Shown: positions 42,026 to 52,321 of the stretch, one piece after another
Layout: every line of letters starts with the position of its first letter
How positions within the stretch are numbered: the stretch's first letter is position 1
NCBI GenBank assembly: GCA_951394045.1
Contig: OX595987.1
Location: forward strand, 1,054,001 to 1,118,000
Source of the DNA: Nitzschia sp. DOCU1
Taxonomy: Eukaryota > Bacillariophyta > Bacillariophyceae > Bacillariales > Bacillariaceae
DNA length: 64,000 nucleotides
Direction: 5' to 3'
Position numbers and translations under genes: made by a program
The notes under the pieces: model-generated
Told to the model about the DNA's origin: nothing
The model's input: only the letters and a program-made list of their open reading frames with translations
Databases searched by the model: none

Positions 42026-44849
42026 CTACTCATCATCCCCGCCAGTTGCCGGAACGGGCTTTTCGTCGTCCTCGTCGACTCCATCAAGAAGAGAATCTTC
42101 TCGAGTTTGCTCCGCGGCAGCTTCATCGATGTCGTACGAGTTGGCGTCGGTTGCCCCACTCGTGCTCCATTGCTGCTTGATCTTTGCAGTGAATTGATCA
42201 TATTGCTCAATGATTTCGGGGCCCACGGAACGACGAGCCTTGCTCATTGACGCCTCAAAGTGAGCACGCGTGATGCAAGGTACGGGGTCAGGAAGGGCAT
42301 CGGCTTCTTCTTGTGTGAGCTCGCCAGCCTCGACGCGTTTTTGGCGCTCGATACCAGCTGTTATGCTGTCACGAATGGCATTCTTCGCCGCTCGCTGGCA
42401 AATCTCGGTAATGTCTGCACCGGAGAAACCGTCTGTGGCATCTGCTAGCTGAGTGATCAGGACGTCTTCAGCGATGGGACTCTTGCGCAAGTTGGCCTTG
42501 AAGATAGAGATACGAGACTCTCGATCGGGAAGGGGAATGTAGATAAGTTGATCAAGACGACCGGGACGCATGATACCGGGGTCCAGAATGTCGGGACGGT
42601 TGGTTGCTCCAATAATGAAAAGTGTCTTACCAGATCCCATTCCGTCGATTTCGGATAGGATCTGGTTGATCACACGATCACTCGTTTCCGAGCTACCGCT
42701 GCCACCGGCACCACGAGCGCGGGCGATGGAATCCATCTCGTCGAAGAAGAGGATGCAGGGACTTGCAGCTCGCGCCTTATCGAAAAGATTTCGAACGTTC
42801 GCCTCGGAACCTCCGAACCACATGTTAAGCAACTCGGGACCCTTGACAGAAATGAAGTTGGCCCCACACTCGTTTGCAATAGCTTTGGCCATAAGGGTCT
42901 TGCCACAACCAGGTGGACCATAGAAGAGAACTCCACGGGAGGCTTGCATTCCGAATCTCTCGAACAAGTGACGGTGTTCGATGGGATATCGGACCATCTC
43001 TTGGAGTTCGCGCTTAGTCTCTTCCAAACCTCCAATATCTTCCCACTTGACGTCGGGTACCTCAACCTTGTTATCTCTCAGAGTACTGGGATCACAAACG
43101 CTCAACGCATGTGTGAAATGATCGTTGTTCACCTGAAGCAGATCTAACACTTCATCGGGAACAGGCTCCTCACTATCCACGTCAATGCTCTCAATGTGGG
43201 ATCGGATGCATTGTAGGGCGGCCTCGAGCGTCAACTGTTGGAGATCGGCTCCAACAAAACCGTGTGTATCACGAGCGATTTGGAACAGGTCAACGTTGGG
43301 ATCAAGCTGCATGTCCTTGGTCTTGATTTTAAGAATTTCATGGCGACCATCTTCATCAGGAATGACAATCTCTAACTCGCGATCGAAACGCCCCGGCCGA
43401 CGCAAGGCGGACTCGATGACGTTCGGGCGGTTGGTAGCACCGATCACCATAACATTGGAGTTGGCCTTCAACGAGTCCATAAGTGTCAAAAGCTGGGACA
43501 CCACACGTTTTTCAGTCTCGCCTTGCGCTTGGTCACGCTTTGGCGCAATGGAATCCAATTCATCCATGAAAATAATAGATGGAGCCTTCTCTTGGGCCTC
43601 TTCGAATGCTTGTCGCAGATTGGCTTCACTCTCTCCTCCCTTTCGCGCCATGATCTCGGGGCCATTAATGATCACTACATGGGCACCGGTCTCTTCAACC
43701 AAGGCATTTGCAATCAAGGTCTTCCCACAACCGGGAGGACCATGAAGAAGGACACCCTTGGGCGTAGGAACACCAGCGGTCGTCCACAATTCAGGAAATC
43801 GAAGAGGCAGCTCGACAAGCTCTCGCATCAGCTGAACTGCTTTGTCCATGCCGCCCACGGAGTCGTACCCCATGCCAACCGCTGGGCGTTCAACGGCCGC
43901 ACCGATGACAATACTAGTCTGCTCTGTCGTTTCTCCTGCAACAACTACGTCAACACTACTTTCTTCTTCATCGCTCGCTTCTTTTTGTTGTTCGCCCTCG
44001 AGCCCGATTGCCGAGACCATCATTTCCAATCGACGTCCGCGCTCGTCGAACATCTGGATAATTTGCCCCTTTTTCAAAAGCGCCTTTTGCGAATAAAAAT
44101 AAGGAGCAATAAATCGAGCGTTCAAGTCTTCATCGGGAATCTCATCCCCGCCTTCGATGGATGTCAAACTAGTGAGTGAGTCCTGGATCGGAGATAGGGT
44201 GATCGAGGCAATCTTTTCAGGTTCGGAACGTTCTACAAGCACCATATCGCCACTGTGCGTTCCCTTTTCTGCTTCGGACAAGGGCACAACTTTAATCTTG
44301 TCACCCTTTCGCAATCTCAGGTTTTTGGCCAAGTTCATGCTGAGAGTGCAAACTGCGGCCTTTCCCTTGGAAGCAACGCTGATTCGACCATATGCGGCTC
44401 GTCGACGTCTTCCAACGAGAGCGACTACATCGCCCGATTTCAGCTTTAACTCCTTCGCCTTTGACGCCGAGATTTCGACGCGTGCATCTGAATCGGCAGT
44501 AGGCTATCAAACAGAGCAGTCATGAATTGTAAGTTTTTGCTTGCGTTGTAGGTACAATCACCTCTACTATCGAAACCCTTACCTGACTTGTTTTCTTGAT
44601 TTCCACATCCAAAAGACCCGGTAGATACAGAACTTCTGGTTCCGTCACTTCTTCCGCTTCTTCTCCACCTCGAGGAAACTTGGCAATTTTCTGCGGCGCA
44701 TCAATGAGGCCGAAGACACCCGATTTTATGGATGCCAAAGAATTTCGACGGAACGCTGTTCCATCCACCGACGACGGCGCCGCCAGCAACACCAAGGCAA
44801 CTAGCAGGCCCGCAAGCGAACTTGCTCGAATTAACGATCGCATCTTCAT
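42026..44849 (-). CDS. CDC48: Symbiont-type Cdc48/p97 AAA+ ATPase with N-terminal signal peptide
   Basis: Exons 44849-44583 and 44503-42026 (phase 0, 79-bp intron) give 914 residues. Exon 1 encodes a leader that host Cdc48 lacks: KMRSLIRA, then a hydrophobic signal core ([19 protein letters not shown]) and a Ser/Arg-rich transit-like stretch. Exon 2 has the N-domain ([18 protein letters not shown]), the D1 cassette near 342 ([21 protein letters not shown]) and the D2 cassette near 615 ([21 protein letters not shown]), both with arginine-finger segments, and an acidic end. In algae with red complex plastids, a signal-bearing Cdc48 works in the periplastidal compartment as the motor of the ERAD-derived import machinery. 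The leader strongly suggests this role. It is divergent from the plastid Obg gene. Confidence 0.93.
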
Positions 44850-45346
44850 TCAATGCAAAAGCAAGATGCAATGCAATGGTTGATCTCCTATCGTTGGTTG
44901 CAAGCAAGGGGAGAGGACGGATGGGGAGGGTTTGCAATCAACTTGCTTTGTGGGGTTCCAGCTGTCGATTTCACGCGATGTTGAAGCCCGATAGAAACGT
45001 CATCTCCCTCCGATGAAAACGCGTCACGTGGAACCAGGCACAAAGGGAATGAGGAATTTCAAAATTTTCCGTTCTTGCTTCGGTCGTCAGTCACTAGATC
45101 GAGCGCGCCAAAAGGTGCACCGGCCGGCCGGCCAGACAAAGAAGTTTCTCCCTCCGACCGACTCGACGACTTCCTGTCCCCTTCCACCACCATCACCACC
45201 ACCACACATCACTTTTCAAATCTTTCGTTCTTCCCTCTATCACCGTCGATCACCTATCCACAAACTAACCCTGAAGAGCCCGAAAGCGAAAACGTGAGGA
45301 TTCATAGAACTTTCCCGACCACATTGACATCCAATCCTTCTCAGGC
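44850..45346. promoter_or_regulatory. Divergent intergenic region between two plastid-related genes
   Basis: A 497-bp gap between the CDC48 and Obg start codons. It contains CCGGCCGGCCGG near 45120-45131 and a CAC-rich stretch near 45186-45210. A TTCTCAG just before the Obg ATG could be part of a 5' UTR intron acceptor, but this is unproven. Confidence 0.4.
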
Positions 45347-47043
45347 ATGTTGTCGATATCCGATGTTTCCACCAGACTTGGCGCCAAAAGAAGATCGACG
45401 ACGGTCGTCGCCCTTGTCGCGGCGTTGATCCTTTTTGCTCGCACTGGTTTCTCCTTTGTTCCAAGTCTTGGGCACCATCGGAATGGTCATGGTACTTCAA
45501 GCTGCCAATGGAAGTACTATGTCGCCTCGTCGGCATCAAAAGAATCCAATAGCAATTCCATTGCCGACGAAGATCACGACCAAACAACGTATTATTCACC
45601 GAATCGACCGTTGGACAAGTCCCGCGTTCTCGACGACGACACGGAACAAATTTTGGACTTAGAATCTTCCATTGCGTCAAGTGCGAACGAATACTCATTC
45701 TTTGATGAAGCAACAATCTATGTCCGAGCTGGAAGTGGGGGGCAAGGGGCATCTACCTACAAAAAAGGCGTGGGAGGCCAAGATGGACCACCCGATGGCG
45801 GCAGTGGAGGAAAGGGAGGAAATGTGATCATGGTTGTGGACGAATCTCTAAATACATTGGCAGGACTTACAAATGCCTGGCGGCCGAATTCGTTTGGAGG
45901 AAGTGGGGCAGCATCGGCACCTCGTGTTCGTGATCAACGCAAGAGTTTTCGGGCCGAGAATGGAGCCGATGGTGGACGGCAATTTAAGAATGGGCGGTAC
46001 GGAAATGACGCTATTATCCGGGTGCCACCCGGGACAGTCGTTTCTGAAGTTTTCGAACGAGAAAATGGTGAAGAAGAGCTCATAGAGATTGGTAGTCTCG
46101 TTGTCGATGGGCCTCCGTTGATTGTTGCAGTTGGTGGTGAAGGAGGCGAAGGTTCAGGCATCAATCTAAAGGGACGGGGTGTCAAAAGACCGAGAATCCC
46201 TCCCCAAGGAGGCCAACGCAAGACGTTACGATTAACATTGAAAGTTGTTGCAGATGTTGCACTAGTTGGAGTGCCGAATTGCGGCAAAAGTACTTTGTTG
46301 TCGGCGGTCACTCGTGCCAAACCAAAGATTGCCAATGTAAGTTTGTCCCTTATTTTGTCAACCTTGCCTCGAAACTGGCTAAAGCTCACACGCCTCGGAC
46401 TTTTTTCTTTTCCTAGTATCCATTTACGACTGTCATTCCTAATCTCGGTGTATGGGTCCCTCCACAAGCTGACTACGACGAAGCAGGACGAGGACAACAC
46501 CAATTCGACGGTGCAGGTAGTGAAGGATTGGTGTTATGCGTAAGTACGAGTTTCGAGTATGCTCCACGTTTCAAAGTTTGTCGTTTTATTCATGTTTTGT
46601 CTTTTTTCTTTCGACAGGATGTTCCGGGGCTGATCGAGGGAGCGGCAAAAGGCGTCGGACTTGGCCATGCCTTCCTACGGCACGTGGAACGGTGCCATGT
46701 CATTCTACACTTGGTTGATGCTACATCGGACGATCCAATTGCGGATTTTGAAATGTTGAATCAAGAGCTGGTGAAGTATGGGACGGGTCAATTGGCGAAA
46801 ATGCCGCAGGTGGTTGTAGTCAACAAATTAGATGCACTAGAAGGCCGAGGCGGCGAAGAGTGGGAAGTGGGACTACGTACAAAGTTGTCGCGAGAAGATC
46901 TCGCACAAAAGTTGCAAGAATCCATGAGTCATACTCGTTTAATGTGGATGAGTGCAAAGGAAAGAGACGGGGTTGATGATTTGATGACTCGATTGGCTGC
47001 ATTCGTCAAGAAAGTAAAGGAAACGTCCACCACAGCGGCGTAG
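45347..47043 (+). CDS. OBGC: Obg-family GTPase, plastid-targeted (ObgC)
   Basis: Exons 45347-46336, 46417-46539 and 46618-47043 (all phase 0) encode 512 residues. The leader has a hydrophobic core with a GFSFVP end, like the ASAFAP import site. The glycine-rich Obg domain (RAGSGGQGASTYKKGVGG, about 125-290) is followed by the G domain: G1 GVPNCGKST, switch I TTVIPN (completed by splicing), G3 DVPGL, and G4 NKLD. The C-terminal part holds an MSAKE G5-type segment. Obg GTPases assist large ribosomal subunit assembly; plant ObgC does this in chloroplasts. It lies 497 bp from the CDC48 start, head to head. Confidence 0.94.
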
Positions 47044-47404
47044 TACGGTGTGTGGTCCAATCCCGTATCATACCTGGTACTGGGGGGATCGTCGTGAACC
47101 GGATACTAGTAGAGATAAAAGTGCCAGCAAGATGGTTAGATCCAACCACAATTCTAAACATTTTGTGGTGCAGACAAAATCAGAAACCAAGTAATCTGTA
47201 GTTTTACACAAATAGAAAGCGGCAACAACCGGCTGATCGACAATACAAGACCATCAAACGTCCGAAACCACGCGCCCCTACACAGGCTGAAGGTCAGCCA
47301 GGCACAGTTGTCACAAGAAGTATTCAATCTCGATAAACGAAATCGATTTTGCCAGGTCTAGGCTGCATGCAAGTCACCGATCCATGGAATCGTGACGACG
47401 GGAG
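47044..47404. other. Convergent intergenic region with a GTATCATACCTGGTAC element
   Basis: About 360 bp between converging genes. The element at 47065-47080 is identical to 16 bases at 31511-31526. Its position just after the Obg stop codon suggests that it need not be a promoter element; it could act in the 3' UTR or be a dispersed repeat. Confidence 0.5.
47065..47080. promoter_or_regulatory. GTATCATACCTGGTAC element, copy 3
   Basis: Identical 16 bases to copy 1. It starts 21 bases after the stop codon of the plastid Obg gene. Confidence 0.45.
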
Positions 47405-49183
47405 CTAGATACCCGAAAGCCCGGGCCCTCCAATCTTCTTCAGCTTTTCGTCGGTTTTCTCCATCATTTCAAAGGCGGCCTTGAGGACATGATTCGTGCC
47501 CCTGCCTTTCGCCAGTTCGTCGTCGACCTTCTTGGTAGCTTCCTCGACCTTTTCTTGACGACGCTTGGATAGCTCCTGACGAAACTCTTTCAAGCGCTTG
47601 CTTTCAGTGGCATACGCCGCGTTTAGCTTCTCCTCAAGATCCAGATGCTCTTGGATTTCGAGGTTAATGCTTTTCTTGGCTTCTAGTTGGGCAAGATTTG
47701 CGGATTCCTTCTTGGCTTTGAGGGCCTTCGCCTTCTCTTCGAGTCCAGTAAGCTCATCGAGCACAAGTCTCTTTGTCTCGAGCTTGGAATCTAGAAGTTC
47801 TTTCTCGGTGATCTGGAGCTCACTATTGCTCTTTTGAGTATCCTCAATAATCTTGGCAATCTTTTCCTTCTTCTCAGCAATATCGGAAAGTTCCACGCGG
47901 CCCGGCACAATTAGCTCGTTGTGCTTTTCGTCGTTCTCCTTATTGCGCTTGCGAGCTTCCGCATCCAGGGCTTGCGCCTTCATGAGTTCTTGTTCCGAGA
48001 CTGCACGTTGGGCCTTGGAAGCTTCCAACTTGGCTGCTAGCTCCTCTCTCACACGCAAGAGGTCATCATGGCGCTTTTGCTCCTTTTCGAGATTGGCCTG
48101 GGAGTCTGCACGAATCTTCAAGAGCTCCTCTTGACGAGCTACTTCTCGGATGTAAGCCTTGAAAGTATCAAGCTTTGTGATCATACTGTCAATCTCGGCT
48201 TGAGCTTTCTGCTCCTGTTCCTTGACTGCCGAGAGGTTCTTCATGAGCTCTGCCTTTTCCCCTTCCGCTTGACGACGGGTGGCATCGAGTTGCTTCGTCT
48301 GCCGTACACAAAATGTAAACGTGAGTCTTGATCCGAAACGGAGCTTCCAAAAGACGAGTGTACTTACCAGATCCGCCAATTGCTGAGCGTTGGCGCCACT
48401 TTCAGTGCGCTTCTTGTGAGTCGCACGTTTGATGGCTTGCAACTTGTCCTGTTCTTGCTTGAATTCGACTTCCAAACGTTTGCCTTCGCGCTTGTATTCC
48501 GCCACGACCGAGAACAAGTCCTCTTTCTCGACGCGCTGCTCCGACATTTTGATGGTGTCCATCTTGACGCGGCGCGCTTCCACAAGCTCATCGACCTGCT
48601 TGGCAGTCTCCTTCAAGGCTGTCGCGAACGCTTTCAGCTTGTTGCTTTGCTTTTGAATGATCGTTTTGTTGGATTCTACTGCCGGGCATGTTCCACCATT
48701 TGCATTCGCACCGGTCTTGTTCGGTGTCACCACGGCATTGGTGCGGATTCCAGACGACGCCACGAGACCGACGTGGAGAGTATTCTCGAGGCCGCCGAGG
48801 AAGGTCGTATGGACATGGACATTCTCCAACTGATCATTGGCGCAGCGACTGAGGTTTGTCATTTCCGAGTACGAGTGAGACAAATCATGACGGAGCTGGC
48901 GCTCCACGGTCTCTTCTTTCTTGTTTTCCGTCCCAATGACGTTGATGGATTCCTCGATTTCCTGAATCTCGCCCCGAATCACGCGGCGAAGGTCTTCATT
49001 GACATTGACCGACGTCCCAAAGTCAAGCAGGAAGGGATCCACAGTCGTATCAATAGTCGAAGAGGGAGGATTTGCAAAGCCTTGCTGCCGTTCCGTGTGG
49101 TGGGGCGCGGATTGTTGAGTCGAACCTCGATTGCTAGTTCGAGCGAACTTGCTGGTAGATGCCATCCATCCGTGAGAATTCAT
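47405..49183 (-). CDS. Long coiled-coil protein, unknown function
   Basis: Exons 49183-48368 and 48298-47405 (phase 0, 69-bp intron) encode 569 residues. An N-terminal unstructured part (1-70) contains Ser/Thr/Gln, and the rest is almost entirely coiled coil (about 70-130 and 205-550), rich in Glu, Lys, Gln and Ala. A short Gly/Asn/Thr-rich gap around 160-190 separates two coils. The ATG is taken at 49183 because the upstream continuation of the frame, to 49312, is Ser/His/Pro-repetitive. No motor, kinase or other enzymatic motif was seen. It could be a cytoskeletal, kinetochore, centrosome-like or flagellar-type scaffold, but composition alone cannot decide this. Confidence 0.78.
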   Translation of the reverse strand: MNSHGWMASTSKFARTSNRGSTQQSAPHHTERQQGFANPPSSTIDTTVDPFLLDFGTSVNVNEDLRRVIRGEIQEIEESINVIGTENKKEETVERQLRHDLSHSYSEMTNLSRCANDQLENVHVHTTFLGGLENTLHVGLVASSGIRTNAVVTPNKTGANANGGTCPAVESNKTIIQKQSNKLKAFATALKETAKQVDELVEARRVKMDTIKMSEQRVEKEDLFSVVAEYKREGKRLEVEFKQEQDKLQAIKRATHKKRTESGANAQQLADLVSTLVFWKLRFGSRLTFTFCVRQTKQLDATRRQAEGEKAELMKNLSAVKEQEQKAQAEIDSMITKLDTFKAYIREVARQEELLKIRADSQANLEKEQKRHDDLLRVREELAAKLEASKAQRAVSEQELMKAQALDAEARKRNKENDEKHNELIVPGRVELSDIAEKKEKIAKIIEDTQKSNSELQITEKELLDSKLETKRLVLDELTGLEEKAKALKAKKESANLAQLEAKKSINLEIQEHLDLEEKLNAAYATESKRLKEFRQELSKRRQEKVEEATKKVDDELAKGRGTNHVLKAAFEMMEKTDEKLKKIGGPGLSGI

Positions 49184-49896
49184 GATTGCGATAGGAAAGA
49201 GGAAACAAGGAGCAGAGTTCAAATGATGCTGCTCAAGAGAATGCGAAGGAGAGTAGTGGTGCGATGGAATGAATGAAGGAATCAATGAATGAGGAAGGAA
49301 GGAAGGAATCAATCACGATGCTTGGCCGCTTTGGAGGACTCGAATGAATCACGGCCAGCGCGCGGGCCGGGTCGGAAGCAATTTTGGCAACCATCGCGCG
49401 CGGGCCGAACCACCATGATCCAACGAAACGCCATCTTAACGCCTTAACGCTCAAGGAATGTTCCGGTCCCTTGGAAGGAAATTTTCGCCTCATTTTCCCG
49501 CGCTTTCCTCATTCCTTTTCTCAGTCAGTCGGCTTCGTCGTCTTCTGTCAACGCAGCAGTGACGCCTCCTCGTCCTGCTTACCGACCCGTAGTAATTCAA
49601 AGCAGCATCTTACGATGAAACCTTGTGGGAGACAGGCGAGGCAATGAATTTGCAATTTTGAATCAATGTGCGCGAGGCGACCAATCTAGCCACATTGTAT
49701 GTGACGACAGTAATTCTTGTTGTCAAAGGTTCGAAGGATCTCGCTCTCTCAACTCCGAATGCTACTAGCATCCAATTGTAGGAGGTTGCAGAGAATAGTA
49801 CTTCAGGAAGTAACAGATGCTCAAGCTAGAATAGTAAACTAGTTTACCATCCTACCACTGGCTTCGCCAAGCCACTGTCTGTGAGAAGAAGATCGT
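49184..49896. other. Intergenic region with simple repeats
   Basis: The region upstream of the coiled-coil gene contains an imperfect GAATGAAT/GGAAGGAA microsatellite at about 49265-49317. The minus-strand frame of the coiled-coil gene runs through it by chance. No other gene is supported. Confidence 0.5.
49265..49317. repeat. GAATGAAT/GGAAGGAA microsatellite-like tract
   Basis: A purine-rich tract of tetra- and hexanucleotide repeats (GAAT, GGAA, TCAAT) lies within about 130 bp upstream of the coiled-coil gene's start codon. Confidence 0.7.
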
Positions 49897-51563
49897 CTAG
49901 ATCTCCATAAGGTGATGACGGGGCATCACCCGAGTAGCAGTAGCTGATTTCGACCTAAGAGAGGACACTTTAGGGGGGTGTACCTTGGAGGGATGGCCCT
50001 GATGCTGCGGCGAAGACGATTTACGACTGGATGCTCCCCGTCGGTCATCGATCAGGCGAACGTCAAAGCCGCATAAATCCTCTTCTTGGACGACAAGGAG
50101 TGGTCGGTTGAAAGTCTTTCCCTTATCGTTCTTGAGCACCGAATCTAGTTCTCGGAAGTGGCTTGATGCTTCGGGAGGAGGGCAGCAGGCTAGTGCTGCC
50201 ACTCGATCTCTCGTCTTGCAGCAATTGAGCTGCGACATCATATAGGAGACGTTGTTGCGGCGCGTCCTTCCTGCATACAGGTCAACCGGGTCACAGGGGA
50301 AGCGAGACGCTGGGCTGTGTACCACAACAGATGATTCAGACTCTGCGGGTGATGAAGGGGTTGAAATATCAACTTGATCCGTCGACAGTGGCTGTTCCTG
50401 TTCTTCTTCCGCCAAAGCTGCAGCGGCTGCTGCTGCCTCGGCATTCCTCGCTCGAAGATTAGCAATCAAGTCGTCCACCAGATTTACCTGGAAGAACGAC
50501 CCAGAGATGCTAGAAATGTTGGTGGTAGAGAAAGCATCCTCGCCCCCATGGAATTTCGTCTGGAATTTGGAGTCAAATGGAGGCGAAAACGTTAGGAATT
50601 GGGTAGCATGGTGATGGGTCAAAATCCCATCGGGCGAGTAGATCCTCTTTTGGGCTTCTCTGCTTAGCAACAAGGGACTATCTTCTGACTTGGGGCGGAA
50701 AGTAAAAGATCCCATCATGTCTTCTTCAAAAGGGTTAATGACTTGAATATTGGTGAGATGGCGAATCACGCTAGTCGCAAATGCAATCCTGCGGAAAAGA
50801 GTAAGAGACAGGGAGTAGGTGTGAGGACTACTTTCCAAGCCCATGCAACGGAAACATTGAATACTCACGTGAGTTTTGCAGTCATGGCCCAAGGTTTGGC
50901 GATTAGAATTTCGTTTGGTTGGATGTCGTACTTGGCCATGCGAAGGATGTGGATTAGTTGAGTGAATCTGTTGCCTCTCACTTGAAAGATGCCGTCGTAG
51001 CCAAGCCTCCATTTGTTCGGTAGACCCCGCTGCATAGCCAGGACGACATCTCGAACAGAGTCCACAGATCGATCGATCCAAATTTGAAGGAGCTCGTAGG
51101 TATGTTTCGATCCATCCATAAGCAGCACAGTCACCGGAATACGATTGTGCTCCTTGCTCCTCGAGAGATCGAGTGACGCATCTTCAAAAATGTCATCAAT
51201 CACATCCACGGATTCGATGCGCCCTGCCGCATTACACAGAGAAGGGGGTCTCTTTGTGGAAGGAGGAGGGAGCTTCGAGGCGACATACGCTTGTCGCCAT
51301 GGGCTGCTGCCAGGCGACGGCTCCGGAAAAATCACGCCTGGGACTCCGCCCGTTCCGGCAGCCCCATTGGCATATGACCCACTTAGATCTGAGAGTTCCC
51401 TAGTCAGCGGATGCGTTGATAAAAGGACACCCTGGAGAGTATGGGTGCTCTGGGACGGCTGAGACGGCTCAGTACTATTTTGACTGCCCTCGTCAGGCAT
51501 CGGGAGACGAGATGACAGCGTTCCTCGTCGGAGGAGATTCATGACTTCTGATTGTGGCGGCAT
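49897..51563 (-). CDS. Unknown protein with a conserved central globular domain
   Basis: Exons 51563-50869 and 50788-49897, joined in phase 2 across an 80-bp intron, encode 528 residues. The ATG at 51563 (MPPQSEVMNLLRR) is the first in frame; the frame continues upstream to a stop without another ATG, so an extra 5' exon is possible. A Ser/Pro-rich N terminus (1-120) is followed by a compact, probably globular region (about 140-250) with RIPVTVLLMDGSKHTYELLQ, RDVVLAMQRGLP and IHILRMAKYDIQPNEIL. A second ordered stretch (IAFATSVIRHLTNIQVINPFEEDMMG) begins exon 2. The C-terminal half is Ser/Pro/Glu-rich and likely disordered, with an Ala run (AAAAAALAEEE) and a basic end. I do not recognise the family. 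Confidence 0.75.
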
Positions 51564-52321
51564 GGTTGACTTCAACTCGTTGCAGGAACGAAAAGACGTC
51601 CGGGAACTTGTTGATGAGGACTTTTTGGTGGCCGAAAGGAATGTTTGCTTGCACTATGAGTAACTGTGGGAAGGCCACGACTTGCGGCCGAAAAACTTTA
51701 CTTTGTCGTTCGGCAACAAGGGCGCGCCAAAGAATTTCCCAACCTGCCGATAAAAAAACTCCAACCTAAATCTTTTTCTACCATTCTTCTAAGTACTGCC
51801 AAGATTGAAGGCGCCAACAAGACTATTTTGGCCATCACGGCGATTCACTGCAACGAATGAGGGGATTGTTAACTGTGGCAGTTATTTATTTATTGTGAAC
51901 GGAAGAGCAATCGCCGAGACTTTCATTAATTACGCTTTCTGTCTTTCCGTTGTGCCTTATTTTGGGTGGATCTTTCCATTGTCCTGAGAAATAACGTTAT
52001 TCGACTGGTGAATCGTGCTGCGTGCCCGCTACCATAGTAAAGGAAAAGGTGACTAGCAACAGACTGCCGGCGGCTGGGCACAGTTCGAAACTTTGCGGTC
52101 AAGAACGTCACAGGCTGAGTATTAGCAAAGAAATCTGTAATAACCGCTTGTTACAATATTCACTGGGTACTAGGCCACTCATTGTTTGCACGGCGGGGTT
52201 CAATTCTTTCTTCGAACTTGTCGACTCTAGTCTTCGGGCAAAGGAAGCTTGTCTGTAGCTATACTCATAGTATCTACAATTATGCACAATCTACTGGTAG
52301 ATCGTGCATTTGTTCCTGTTA
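51564..52321. other. Intergenic region, no gene supported
   Basis: About 760 bp. The minus-strand frame ahead of the unknown gene stays open to about 51646, so its 5' exon may extend here. Otherwise only short ORFs are present. Confidence 0.4.

Noticed and set aside
48380..49276. A 298-codon plus-strand frame opposite the coiled-coil gene
   Set aside because: Residue content is that of an antisense shadow; the coiled-coil frame on the other strand is continuous with a good splice site.
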